64,000 nt of DNA from Variimorphobacter saccharofermentans (GTDB lineage Bacteria > Bacillota > Clostridia > Lachnospirales > Lachnospiraceae). Of the stretch, positions 46,033-55,657 are shown one piece after another. Positions within the stretch are counted from its first letter, which is position 1. The number at the start of each line of letters is the position of its first letter. The notes below the pieces were generated by a model. That model searched no databases and was not told the DNA's origin. It was given only the letters and a program-made list of their open reading frames with translations. The translations under genes were made by a program, and so were the position numbers. The stretch is from NCBI RefSeq assembly GCF_014174405.1, contig NZ_JACEGA010000001.1:3078501-3142500 (forward strand), read 5' to 3'.

Positions 46033-46107
46033 TTAAATATGTGCCACAACAACCAGGGCACAAATCATATCTGCTTTTTGAGCAACAATTTATTTTTTGC
46101 TATTATA
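46033..46107 (-). promoter_or_regulatory. scfA promoter region with inverted repeat
   Basis: A minus-strand TATAAT (46107-46102) without a clear -35 is followed by the inverted repeat TGTGCC...GGCACA (46033-46055 region) in the leader. The repeat could be an operator or a leader hairpin. Confidence 0.4.
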
Positions 46108-46182
46108 CCATATGTATATGCATAAGAAAAGTATTTTTTGCAATTCTATTAATTATAAAATTGATAATAATGGAAATGTGTA

Positions 46183-46212
46183 TTGAAACAAGCAATTACA
46201 GTATGGTATAAT
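46183..46212 (+). promoter_or_regulatory. Promoter of the first degV-family gene
   Basis: TTGAAA (46183-46188), an 18-base spacer and TATAAT (46207-46212) lie about 75 bases upstream of the gene on the plus strand, divergent from scfA. Confidence 0.7.
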
Positions 46213-46288
46213 GTATGATGTCGTAATCGATACTACTTGCCACAATTATAATACCAAGGCAAATAACATAAGAAAGGAATGATGCGGT

Positions 46289-47161
46289 ACGTCAAACAAA
46301 TATATAATAACAACGGATACAACCTGTGATTTACCGGATGATTATTTAAAACAGCACGACATTACTATTCTACCGCTTTATTATAGTATGAACGGTACAG
46401 TATATGGAGAAGATAACAAGCTGGAACCGGAAGAATTTTATCGAATCATGCGTAGTGGTGCCATGCCGAATACAATGGCAGTGAATCCAGATACCGCCAG
46501 ACAGATCTTCACTGATTTGTTGGATCAGGGTTATGATATTATACACATTGCTTTTTCATCTGCTCTTAGCGGAAGTTATTCTGTTTCTGCTACAGCAGCC
46601 CGGGAATTATGTGATGAAAGACCTGGAGCGAAGATTACTGTGATTGATTCTCTGTGTGCGTCTCTTGGCGAGGGATTATTGATTCATAAAGCAGTCCAAA
46701 TGAAGGAGAATGGCAATACCTTTGACGAAGTAGTGGAATGGATCGAGAACAACAAGCTCAATCTATGTCATTTATTCACGGTAGATGATTTACACCATCT
46801 GCATCGTGGCGGACGTGTATCAAAAGCTACCGCAGTGATTGGTACATTAATCAATGTTAAACCGGTTCTTCATGTTAATAATGAAGGTCGTTTAATTCCT
46901 CTAAATAATGTTCGGGGTAGAAAAAAAGCTTTGATATCCTTAGTCGATCAGATGGAGGTACGTATTAAGGACTATAACGGGAAGAACGACATCATCTTCA
47001 TCAGTCATGGTGATTGCTTCGAGGATGCTCAATTTGTGGCCAATCTAGTCAAGGAACGCTTTGGTATTAAGGAAAACCTCATCCATTTTGTTAGCCCTAC
47101 TATCGGTGCTCATTCCGGCCCTGGAACGGTGGCATTGTTCTTTATGGGTAAGGAAAGATAA
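46289..47161 (+). CDS. DegV-family fatty-acid-binding protein (no canonical start at the N terminus)
   Basis: Fatty-acid-binding protein of the DegV fold, related to FakB subunits; 290 residues if started at 46289. The N-terminal strand KYIITTDTTCDLPDDYLKQ, GGRVSKATAVIGTLINVKP and FVSPTIGAHSGPGTVALFF are characteristic. The conserved start region follows AGAAAGGA but has ACG where ATG is expected (46289-46291), and a stop lies two codons further upstream. The first ATG in frame (46388) would delete the conserved lipid-headgroup loop. Either ACG is used, the internal ATG gives a truncated protein, or the start was lost by mutation. Confidence 0.8.
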   Translation, partial: TSNKYIITTDTTCDLPDDYLKQHDITILPLYYSMNGTVYGEDNKLEPEEFYRIMRSGAMPNTMAVNPDTARQIFTDLLDQGYDIIHIAFSSALSGSYSVSATAARELCDERPGAKITVIDSLCASLGEGLLIHKAVQMKENGNTFDEVVEWIENNKLNLCHLFTVDDLHHLHRGGRVSKATAVIGTLINVKPVLHVNNEGRLIPLNNVRGRKKALISLVDQMEVRIKDYNGKNDIIFISHGDCFEDAQFVANLVKERFGIKENLIHFVSPTIGAHSGPGTVALFFMGKER

Positions 47162-47251
47162 CATATGGTATCATCTAAATAGAGAGGTGCATTTTCTCAG
47201 ATGCTACCTCTCTATCCTGTATTTGACTATATAATTACTCAATCTTGAAGC

Positions 47252-47464
47252 TTAACGGAACGAATTACCACTATGAAGATTACTTACCACTTCTGATACT
47301 CGTCTTTTTGCTTCATCTCCGGTACCGGAGCTCTCAATATAATCCACCAATTGCTTTCTACTACTTTCCGGTAACTGTACAAAATTCGTCATTGCATCCA
47401 TGTCCAGTGCCAGTTTCATTCCAAGTCCAACCGGAAGCTGATGATCCTTATCTATCAAACTCAT
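47252..47464 (-). CDS. Small conserved-looking protein of unknown function
   Basis: Not recognised. It has 70 residues and starts MSLIDKDHQLPVGLGMKLAL at 47464 with GGAGG six bases upstream. The C-terminal half (ESSRKQLVDYIESSGTGDEA) is charged and helical, like the tail of sporulation- or stress-associated small proteins, but no domain can be named. No signal peptide or membrane segment is seen. Monocistronic, between degV and the PTS gene. Confidence 0.65.
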   Translation of the reverse strand: MSLIDKDHQLPVGLGMKLALDMDAMTNFVQLPESSRKQLVDYIESSGTGDEAKRRVSEVVSNLHSGNSFR

Positions 47465-47564
47465 AATACTAATCCTCCTTTTATCATTCATCAAGATTAG
47501 TATTTGATAGATTATTTAATTTATGTAAAATGTAATTTCCTATTTTTACATGTATCAACAATTA

Positions 47565-48725
47565 TCATAAGCAATCATATGAGACAGTATTAGAGGCATT
47601 ATCCTGACTTATATCACCCGCCTGGCTTTTTACAGGCTCTTCAAATCTTATGATAAGGGTTAACACAAATCCAAGGATAAATCCTATTACCATAGCGATT
47701 AGGAATGTCCAGAAGCCTTCACCGAAATATACCACTAAGGTTACCATGGATGGGAAGGCAAAAGAAACCGCTGATGCACTTGAGGTTCCAACAATGCCTC
47801 CTCCAATTGCACCAGCAATACAAGCTGCAATCATTGGTCTCTTTAACGGAACAGTTACCCCATATAATACGGGTTCGGTAATTCCCAGTATTGCTGTAAT
47901 AGATCCCGACATGGAAATCGACTTTAATTCCTTATCCTTTGTCAATATACTCACCGCCAGCGCAGCACCTGCCTGCCCCATAACCGCCGGTCCCAGGAGC
48001 GGTAGTATTGAGTCCATGCCTAATGTACTGATATTATCTATAATAACCGGAACCAGACCCCATTGTAATCCAAAAACAACCATTGGTTGCCAGATCAGAC
48101 CAAATATCACTCCTGCAGCAACCGGACTTAAATTATACAATAATGCATATACTCCTGCCAAAGCTTCACCAATCATAGATCCTAAAGGTCCAAATACCAA
48201 AAACGTTATTGGAGTTACAACCGTCAAGGTAATCATTGGCTTTAAAAAGCCCTTTATGGCATTGGGAAGATATTTTTCCAAGGGTCGTTCCACATAATGT
48301 TGCAGTCCCACAGCCATAATAATGGGAATAACGCTGGAAGGATAGGTTACCTCCCGTATGGGAATTCCAAACAAATCCATCTGAGTTCCATTCTTAAACA
48401 GTGCGGTGATATCCGGATATACCAGCGCTGCTGCCAGCATAACTGAAGTAAAGGTATCTGCTTTAAGCTTCTTCGATGCAGTAAACGCAAGAAATACAGG
48501 AAGGAAATGGAAAAACCCATCCGATATTGCATAAAGCATCTGGTATGCTCCATCTGTCTGTTGAAGGAGATTTGCATTCACCAGCAGCATCAGAATCCCC
48601 TTCAATAAGCCTGCTGCCATTATTACATTAACAATTGGGATAAATATCCCGGATATAATGTCCATTACTCGATCGAACAAATTCTGTCCACCTGATCTTT
48701 TCTCTGTTGTGCTCATATAAGTCAT
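47565..48725 (-). CDS. PTS EIIC permease, stand-alone
   Basis: Membrane channel domain of a sugar phosphotransferase system, glucose/beta-glucoside superfamily, 386 residues with about ten hydrophobic segments. Signatures are IFIPIVNVIMAAGLLKG and the substrate loop GITEPVLYGVTVPLKRPM. EIIB and EIIA domains, with their phospho-Cys and phospho-His sites, are absent both in the protein and in the neighbouring genes. It must borrow partners in trans, or it may be a regulator or a facilitator. ATGs at 48725 and 48716 are both possible. It ends the pepF - EIIC pair, 11 bases after pepF. Confidence 0.9.
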   Translation of the reverse strand: MTYMSTTEKRSGGQNLFDRVMDIISGIFIPIVNVIMAAGLLKGILMLLVNANLLQQTDGAYQMLYAISDGFFHFLPVFLAFTASKKLKADTFTSVMLAAALVYPDITALFKNGTQMDLFGIPIREVTYPSSVIPIIMAVGLQHYVERPLEKYLPNAIKGFLKPMITLTVVTPITFLVFGPLGSMIGEALAGVYALLYNLSPVAAGVIFGLIWQPMVVFGLQWGLVPVIIDNISTLGMDSILPLLGPAVMGQAGAALAVSILTKDKELKSISMSGSITAILGITEPVLYGVTVPLKRPMIAACIAGAIGGGIVGTSSASAVSFAFPSMVTLVVYFGEGFWTFLIAMVIGFILGFVLTLIIRFEEPVKSQAGDISQDNASNTVSYDCL

Positions 48726-48736
48726 ACTCTCTCTTT

Positions 48737-50497
48737 CTATTCTGCTAAGCGGATAAATTCTTCAATTAAATCTTCCACTGTTCTAAGACTGGTACGCCAA
48801 AAGTCTGGATTTTCCAAGTCTATCTCTGCTTCCATCGCAGCATCTTCTACACTCATTACGGTTGTAGCCTTTAGTAATGCTTTGTATTTCGGTATAAAAT
48901 CCTTTCCCCCTGTTTTGTATTTTTCATATAGTCCTCTTGCCAATAAACCTCCGAAGGCATAAGGGAAATTATAAAAGCTTAAGCTTTCTGAATAATAATG
49001 CCCCTTTAAGACCCACATATACGGATGAAGATAATCGTGATCCAATCCATCTCCGTAAGCTTCCTTCTGTGCATCCAGCATCATCTCTTTTAATTCATCT
49101 GCAAAAAGGAAACCTGTTTTACTCTTTTCAAATACTGCGCTCTCAAACAGGAAACGGGAATAAATATCACAAATAATCTGTGTTACATCCTGCAATTGGC
49201 TTTCTATCAGTGCCAGCTTCTCTCTTCCCGTAGTTTCCTTAATTGCTGCTTCCATAATCAATGCCTCATTAAAGGTTGAGGCCGTCTCAGCCACTGGCAT
49301 ACTGTAATCCACATTGAGAGGCAGATGATCCTGAATGTTTAATCCATGGTATGCATGCCCCAGTTCATGGGCCAGTGTTACCACATCACTAAAGGTACCT
49401 GTGAAATTCGTTAATATCCTGCTTTGCTTCACAAAGGGGATATTCTCGCAGAAGGCACCTCCAACCTTACCCTTACGTGGGTAAAAATCAATCCACTCAT
49501 TATCATAAGCCTCTGCTACCATATCCGCAAGATCATCGGAAAAACCACGAAAATGCGTTACAAGGTAATCCTTCGAATCCTCTATGGTAAATTGGGTAGT
49601 GCTCTCTCCAATGGGAGCAAACAGATCATACCAAGGGAGTCCACCCCTGTGTCCCATAATCTTCGCTTTGTGCTTCAGATATTTATGAAAAGAAGGTAGT
49701 GTATCCTGAATTGCCTCCAGCATAGCATCCAATGTTTCTTGTTTCATCTTGGACTGCATCAGTGTCATTGCAAGTGGAGATTCATATCCTCGTAATTCAC
49801 ATATGGTGTTTACCTGCGTCTTTATATTATTAAGAGAATAGCTAATCGCATCTTTGATTTTTTCGTATGCCTTAAGTTCTGCTGCATAAGCATCTTTTCG
49901 TACCTCAGCATCCTCACTATATGCTTTATTACGAACCTCAGGAAGAGTAATCACATTATCCCGGTACTCTACTTCCAATGTTGAAGTAAGAAAGCTCTGC
50001 ATACTTCCCCAGGCCGAGCCCGCTGATACATTTAATTTTCCTATAACATCTTCCACATCATCACTTAGTAAGTAGTATGATTCTTTCTTAAATTCTGTGA
50101 ATAGATACTCGTAAGCTTTCAGCTTAGGATACTTCTCATAATAAGATTCCATCGCCTGAATGCCTGCAATAAATTTCTGTATCATTGCGATGGGTTTTGA
50201 AAACAAGCTGAACTGCCTTTCGAAGCTACTCATCTCATTCGCCGTCATACTATCTGTAGTATTGACGGACTGACGAAGAGTAACATAATATCCGATTTTA
50301 CTTCCCAGAACCTTATACTCTTCGAGATAGTTCACAGCCTTTAACAGCTTATCCTCCTCTGAGGTATCCGACATATTAAGCTCATTGCACAGGTCCGTCA
50401 TCTCCTTCGTGAGCTGCTCAAATCGTTTTCTATCTTCTGTATATTTGATATCATCATATCCTTTGTATAAAACATCTAACGACCATTCCTTATTCAT
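48737..50497 (-). CDS. pepF: Oligoendopeptidase F (M3B)
   Basis: Cytoplasmic zinc metallopeptidase that cuts oligopeptides of roughly 7-17 residues; 586 residues. The zinc motif is TLAHELGHAYHG (HEXXH) with the third ligand Glu in ETASTFNEALIMEA. YEKYKTGGKDFIPKYKALL near the C terminus is typical. The ATG at 50497 (MNKEWSLDVLYKGYDDIKY) has AAAGGA eight bases upstream; the frame is open to 50560 without family sequence. It lies upstream of the lone EIIC gene. Confidence 0.96.
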   Translation of the reverse strand: MNKEWSLDVLYKGYDDIKYTEDRKRFEQLTKEMTDLCNELNMSDTSEEDKLLKAVNYLEEYKVLGSKIGYYVTLRQSVNTTDSMTANEMSSFERQFSLFSKPIAMIQKFIAGIQAMESYYEKYPKLKAYEYLFTEFKKESYYLLSDDVEDVIGKLNVSAGSAWGSMQSFLTSTLEVEYRDNVITLPEVRNKAYSEDAEVRKDAYAAELKAYEKIKDAISYSLNNIKTQVNTICELRGYESPLAMTLMQSKMKQETLDAMLEAIQDTLPSFHKYLKHKAKIMGHRGGLPWYDLFAPIGESTTQFTIEDSKDYLVTHFRGFSDDLADMVAEAYDNEWIDFYPRKGKVGGAFCENIPFVKQSRILTNFTGTFSDVVTLAHELGHAYHGLNIQDHLPLNVDYSMPVAETASTFNEALIMEAAIKETTGREKLALIESQLQDVTQIICDIYSRFLFESAVFEKSKTGFLFADELKEMMLDAQKEAYGDGLDHDYLHPYMWVLKGHYYSESLSFYNFPYAFGGLLARGLYEKYKTGGKDFIPKYKALLKATTVMSVEDAAMEAEIDLENPDFWRTSLRTVEDLIEEFIRLAE

Positions 50498-50719
50498 TGA
50501 TATTTTCCTTTCTATTTCTTTTTTCAATAGGTAATTGCGAAACGAAATAATTCTAGCCATTGTTTATACTGTATATTTTAATGCATTGTACGCTTTTTAT
50601 GCCTCCAATCAGCCTCTGTATTAATGAGACTTCTGTGAAATCCTTAAGTATTTTAGCACTTTACTAAAAATATGTATATATATATGTATATATATTTTTT
50701 TAATTGCATATCTTACCTA

Positions 50720-52624
50720 TCATTCTTCCAATATTCGCTGATAAAGATTCGCTTCATATGGACGCAACTCATCAGCGGGCTCCGAATAATTCGATAGGAT
50801 CAGCCTATAATCGCCTTTCATTCTGGTCTTTTTCATACTGTCGATACCCAGATTACATTCCACATAGAATTCCTCCGGTCCTTCCTTACGAAGGTACGCA
50901 AACAGGTTCTTTTTCTTTCTGTTAATCGGTATAAATTCCCCATAGATTAAAGTGTTATTTTCTTTTCTCAATCGAATGAGATTTCGGTAAAAATTCAGGA
51001 TAGAATTCTCCTGATGTAATTGCTTCTCCACATTCCACTCCAGATAATCGTCATTGGGGCTAATCCAAGGTGTTCCCTCCGTAAAACCGGCATTTTTCTT
51101 ATCATTCCATTGCATTGGAGTTCTGGCATGATCTCTGCTACCGCTTAAGATGATTCGAAAAGCCTCCTCCTCTCCCTTTGAAGGAACCAGTTCCTGATAC
51201 AAATTAATGCTTTCCACATCTCTTATCTCGTTAATCGAAGTAAACTTCTTATTCACCGCACCTATTTCCTGTCCCTCAAAGAGAAACGGTGTTCCCTTCA
51301 ATGTCAACTGAATCATGGCAAGAAGCTTGGCTAAGGTCTCACGATAAACCGGATCCGGGTTAACCTTGGAAACCATTCTGGGATTATCATGATTTTCATA
51401 AAATAATGACATCCAGCACTGGTTCCCGTAGTGTTCCATCCAGTAGCACATATAATCCTTTAAGTAATTCAAATCATATCGGTATTCATCAAATCGTACA
51501 TGCCCTGGCGCTTCCAAATGATCAAAGGAGAACACCATATCCAACTCTTTCCGTTTCTCTCCCGTTAACAGTTTACTCATCTGCATTCCAATGCCAGGGG
51601 TTTCGCCCACCGTGAATGCATCGTAGGGCTCAAATGCCTCTCTTCTTAATTCTTTCAGATATTGATGAAGCTTCGGGCCATAAAAATAATGTTCGATTCC
51701 ATAATAACCGATTAATTTTCCGATCTGCTCATCTCCGTCGGGTAAGCCACTCTTTTTCGAAATATAATTGATTACATCTAATCGAAAACCGTCCACACCC
51801 TTCTCCAGCCACCAACGGATCATCGTATGGATTTCCTTTCGTACCTCCTCATTTTCCCAATTTAAATCCATTTGCTTTTTGGAAAATAAATGGAGTCCCC
51901 ATTCCTCATTCTTTTCATAATAATTCCATGTACTGCCACTAAAAAAGGAAGTCCAGTTATTAGGAGGCTGTTCATTTTTCGATTTTTGAAACAGATAATA
52001 ATCATGATATTTAGAACTCGTATCCTTGATTGCTGCCCGAAACCATGGGTGCTCATCCGATGTATGATTAACAACCAGATCCATAATCAGCTTCATTCCA
52101 CGGCGATGTATTTCATAAAGCATTTGGTCAAAATCCTCCATCGTGCCAAATTCCTTCATTATGCTATAATAATCCCGTATATCATAACCATTATCATCAT
52201 TGGGTGAATCGTAAATAGGAGAAAGCCAGATTGCATCTATCCCAAGTCCTTTCAGATAATCCAGTCTTGATATAATCCCCTGAATATCTCCCACTCCATC
52301 CCCATTGCTATCTTGAAAGCTCCGCGGATAGATCTGATAAAATACTGCTTCTTTCCACCAGGTCTTCGTAATATCAGAGGTAGGTTCTTCCGGTACATCC
52401 TCTTCACTATTAAGAAGATCTAGCAAAGCATCATAGAAATCCTCTCCTATGGATTTTCTCGTTAATCGTGCTATGGTTTTCAAACGAAGGTTTCCAACGA
52501 TTGCATTCGTAATAAGCCTCTCTTTTTTATTTGTCTGTAACAAAAGCTTACTCAAAATATCGTGCCCAATGGGGTTGGCATAAATGTCTTTTACTTTACT
52601 TTTCTTACTGAGTATTTGTTTCAT
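50720..52624 (-). CDS. GH13 alpha-glucosidase/oligo-1,6-glucosidase with N-terminal extension
   Basis: Alpha-amylase family glycosidase of 634 residues. The catalytic barrel begins at KTWWKEAVFYQIYPRSFQD. The conserved regions are DLVVNHT, the nucleophile Asp in GFRLDVINYI, the acid Glu in FTVGETPG, and the transition-state His-Asp in YENHDNPR. About 85 residues precede the barrel (ANPIGHDILSKLLLQTNKKE and on), rich in helix and not part of the usual enzyme. This may be a small interaction domain. There is no signal peptide, so it is cytoplasmic. It probably cleaves malto- or isomalto-oligosaccharides. Confidence 0.93.
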   Translation of the reverse strand: MKQILSKKSKVKDIYANPIGHDILSKLLLQTNKKERLITNAIVGNLRLKTIARLTRKSIGEDFYDALLDLLNSEEDVPEEPTSDITKTWWKEAVFYQIYPRSFQDSNGDGVGDIQGIISRLDYLKGLGIDAIWLSPIYDSPNDDNGYDIRDYYSIMKEFGTMEDFDQMLYEIHRRGMKLIMDLVVNHTSDEHPWFRAAIKDTSSKYHDYYLFQKSKNEQPPNNWTSFFSGSTWNYYEKNEEWGLHLFSKKQMDLNWENEEVRKEIHTMIRWWLEKGVDGFRLDVINYISKKSGLPDGDEQIGKLIGYYGIEHYFYGPKLHQYLKELRREAFEPYDAFTVGETPGIGMQMSKLLTGEKRKELDMVFSFDHLEAPGHVRFDEYRYDLNYLKDYMCYWMEHYGNQCWMSLFYENHDNPRMVSKVNPDPVYRETLAKLLAMIQLTLKGTPFLFEGQEIGAVNKKFTSINEIRDVESINLYQELVPSKGEEEAFRIILSGSRDHARTPMQWNDKKNAGFTEGTPWISPNDDYLEWNVEKQLHQENSILNFYRNLIRLRKENNTLIYGEFIPINRKKKNLFAYLRKEGPEEFYVECNLGIDSMKKTRMKGDYRLILSNYSEPADELRPYEANLYQRILEE

Positions 52625-52769
52625 AATGCAATCAAACCTCCTTTAATTATATTGACTTTCATTACCTGTTAAAATATACTTTATTTATGTGTCATAAGAC
52701 ATCTGTAGATATTTATCATGTTATGGATTCCTTGAATCCGTATTAAATTTTTACCAGGGGGGTAATACT

Positions 52770-53573
52770 ATGCAGACAAAGAAGCTAAATTTCTTTGAGC
52801 AGATTTACTATGCAACAATCCGGCCTAACCAGTATTATCGTTTGACAAAGGTAAGTGGTGGGCGGTTAACCGGATTTATCTTTCTATTTATATTCCTTAT
52901 CAGTTTATTTTCCATTATACCTTTGTTCATCGAAACCTTTGGTTCTCACGGTATCTCTCAAATGCTAAATGAAATACCTGATTTTGAACTGAGTGGAGGA
53001 CAACTGTATGTGGAAGAGCGATATGAATTAGACGAAGGTGGTTCTTATATTCTTATCGATACCAGTATAAACCGTTTTACTGATGAGGATGTTCCTGATG
53101 GTTATTATCAATGTTTATTAATCAGCAGAACGAACATGATTAATGCCAAAAGCTATGGAAGGACACAGGAAGTGCGTTTCAGTGATATACCAGGCTTACA
53201 TTTTGATAATGACAATCTTGCATCCCTACTTCCATTTTTCTATCTGATTATTATAATCGCTGCTGTGTTTATTTATCTTTATTTACTTGCTATCTATTTA
53301 CTAGGAGCATTAATCTACTCACTTGTTGGATTATTTGTAAATTATTTAGGCCATGTAAGGCTTACCTATGCGGCAATATTCAAAACAGCCATTTACAGCA
53401 AGGTTTCAATACGTATTCTGTACTCCATCATTGATTATTTTGGTTTGTCATTGAATGGCTATTTCCGAGGACTAATTGCTATTCTGGCCACCTGCGCCTA
53501 TGTTGCCTTTGGTATCCTATCCCATTCCTCTGAGGAAGCTCACAGGGAAGTTGGAATACCCGGAGGCTATTAA
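52770..53573 (+). CDS. DUF1189 family membrane protein
   Basis: Membrane protein of 267 residues, function unknown. Its family opening is KLNFFEQIYYATIRPNQYYR. Hydrophobic segments lie near residues 33-55 and in three or four helices in the C-terminal half, enclosing an extracytoplasmic region of about 100 residues. In Bacilli relatives are linked by name to maltodextrin transport (MalA-type), which fits the adjacent divergent GH13 gene, but this is only suggestive. GGGGGG is seven bases before the ATG. Confidence 0.88.
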   Translation: MQTKKLNFFEQIYYATIRPNQYYRLTKVSGGRLTGFIFLFIFLISLFSIIPLFIETFGSHGISQMLNEIPDFELSGGQLYVEERYELDEGGSYILIDTSINRFTDEDVPDGYYQCLLISRTNMINAKSYGRTQEVRFSDIPGLHFDNDNLASLLPFFYLIIIIAAVFIYLYLLAIYLLGALIYSLVGLFVNYLGHVRLTYAAIFKTAIYSKVSIRILYSIIDYFGLSLNGYFRGLIAILATCAYVAFGILSHSSEEAHREVGIPGGY

Positions 53574-53578
53574 AGACC

Positions 53579-54898
53579 TTATTCCTTATTACGGTTGTGC
53601 TCAATCATCGATGCAACCTTATTCTCATCCAGATGATACAGCTTCATAATCAATAGCATGACCAGATAACCTGCTACTGGGATAAGACTCATAATAACCC
53701 ATATACCATGTAAGGCCTGTTCGGATTGTCTCTCTGCTTTTTCAATATAGCCAAAGAGATTCAATAGAATGAGACACAGGGTATTACAAAAGGCAGCAGA
53801 AAGCTTCGTCACAAAGGTCTGTATGGAGAATGCCATTCCTTCGGTACGTTCTCCGGTGACATAAGCACCATACTCAATACAATCAGCAGTAAACATTCCA
53901 TAAAGCATAAGCGGTATCTGCATAAATACAACACGAACTGCTGCTATTATTAGAAAAACCGTAAGATTATCGTATCCGGCAAAATACTGTACAATACTCA
54001 ACAAAATTGTAGCAATAGAACCGGATACGGTAAGCTTTTTTTTGCCGAATTTCTTAATCAGGAAAGGCAAAAATGGAGCCATAAGGATGACTGGCAGAAT
54101 AACCACACCCATAATAACGGTCACCATTGCTTCATTCCCCAGATTGGAGTTTGCAAAGTATACCGCCATGATTTGCAGCGTATTCGTAGTTCCAATTGCC
54201 ATATATCCGAGGTAGTAAAGCAGCAGATATTTATTCTTAAACAAATATTGAAAGATCTTGATAAATGAGATATCCTCACTTCTATGATACTGAACCCTTT
54301 CTTTTGCCTGGAAGGGAAGAGGCAACATTACAAAGAAGGAAACAAGACAGTATATTCCAACAGTAACAAACCAGTTCGTCTCCTGCTTTATACTCATAAA
54401 TACTGCACTTGTAATGGCAGCAACTGCAGCTGCAAGTCTTCCGTAGGACATTAATTTATCCCTTTCATAGGGTAAGTCACTCATTACAGTAGATAAGGAA
54501 AACAAGGGTGCATCAGAAATGGTATACACAATATCAAAGATTATGTAAGTCACATAAGCATATGCCAGCTTGAGAAGATAAGGTCCCTCAAAGGAAAGAA
54601 ACAGGAATAGCATCGATGCCGGCATAGCAAAGGTTACAAACTTCAGCCAGGGAAGATACTTTCCCTTCTTAAAGTTACATTTGTCTACGATGGCTCCCAT
54701 AAGTGGATCATTAATCGCATCCCATACCTTAGCGATCAGCAAAAGCAGAGTGGTATCTCCCAGTGATAACCCAACGTGCTCTGTATAAAAATAAGTCAAA
54801 AACTGAAAGGGTATAACATAGATAATATTCTGTCCCAGAAAAAAACCTGCATAGGACATTCGTTCCATTCTTTTCGTCTGCAAACTATTTTTCTCCAT
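53579..54898 (-). CDS. GPH-family glycoside:cation symporter
   Basis: Twelve-helix transporter of the glycoside-pentoside-hexuronide:cation family, 439 residues. Family features are MERMSYAGFFLGQNIIYVIP, KVWDAINDPLMGAIVDKCNF and KYLPWLKFVTFAMP. The ATG at 54898 has AGGAG five bases upstream; the open frame to 55039 is not supported. The sugar is unknown; nearby GH13 suggests a glucoside. It converges with the DUF1189 gene with only five bases between stops. Confidence 0.92.
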   Translation of the reverse strand: MEKNSLQTKRMERMSYAGFFLGQNIIYVIPFQFLTYFYTEHVGLSLGDTTLLLLIAKVWDAINDPLMGAIVDKCNFKKGKYLPWLKFVTFAMPASMLFLFLSFEGPYLLKLAYAYVTYIIFDIVYTISDAPLFSLSTVMSDLPYERDKLMSYGRLAAAVAAITSAVFMSIKQETNWFVTVGIYCLVSFFVMLPLPFQAKERVQYHRSEDISFIKIFQYLFKNKYLLLYYLGYMAIGTTNTLQIMAVYFANSNLGNEAMVTVIMGVVILPVILMAPFLPFLIKKFGKKKLTVSGSIATILLSIVQYFAGYDNLTVFLIIAAVRVVFMQIPLMLYGMFTADCIEYGAYVTGERTEGMAFSIQTFVTKLSAAFCNTLCLILLNLFGYIEKAERQSEQALHGIWVIMSLIPVAGYLVMLLIMKLYHLDENKVASMIEHNRNKE

Positions 54899-55107
54899 AA
54901 TTGCTCCTGTACAACGATACTCATGATCCAGTAAACATTGTAACTCCCTTTCTTTTATTTTTATAACTATATCATACCGCAGCATATGGAAATTCTCAAC
55001 TTCAATGAGAAGGAATATATTATACAAAACTCTTTTCATTTATATTGTTCACTGCTATACTATTATTGTATATGTGGACATGTATTCCAGAGGAGGCATT
55101 TTCATAA

Positions 55108-55632
55108 ATGGAAGCATCTAATAATGAAAATATAGAATTTATCAATAATATAAAAGAACTGGTTAAGCATGAGAAAATTCAAGAAATGAGGAACTATATT
55201 CAGCACGGTAATACTACTACCCTAACTCATTGTCTTATCGTATCCTATTATAGTTATCAATTATCACGTCGACTACCCTTTCATATGAATAGAGGAAGTA
55301 TCATCCGGGGAGCTATGCTCCATGATTTTTATTTATATGATTGGCATAAACCGGAAGAAAGTCAGAGATTACACGGTTTTGTTCATGCTAAATTTGCTCT
55401 TGCCAATGCAAAGAAGTACTTTGATCTGAATGATATCGAAGTAGACATTATAAAGACACATATGTGGCCATTAACACTTTTCCAAATTCCAAAATCAAAA
55501 GAAGCACTTCTTGTATGTTGCGTTGATAAGGTTTGCTCTTTACTTGAAACGTTATATATCCCGACTATGCCAAAGTGTTACAGACAGCTAATGCGACTAA
55601 TCAATACTGGAAAAGTATTGAATCTGGGATAA
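55108..55632 (+). CDS. HD-domain phosphohydrolase-like protein
   Basis: HD-superfamily protein of 174 residues. The first metal His is in TLTHCLIVSYYSYQLS and the HD pair in GAMLHDFYLYDWH. A further His is in LHGFVHAKFALANA and an Asp in VCCVDKVCSL. The substrate is unknown; the family is common in Lachnospiraceae as a single-domain protein. GAGGAGG lies about 11 bases before the ATG. Monocistronic, followed by the hairpin element B. Confidence 0.88.
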   Translation: MEASNNENIEFINNIKELVKHEKIQEMRNYIQHGNTTTLTHCLIVSYYSYQLSRRLPFHMNRGSIIRGAMLHDFYLYDWHKPEESQRLHGFVHAKFALANAKKYFDLNDIEVDIIKTHMWPLTLFQIPKSKEALLVCCVDKVCSLLETLYIPTMPKCYRQLMRLINTGKVLNLG

Positions 55633-55657
55633 TTCTGCCATTCATCCTGGTTCGATT

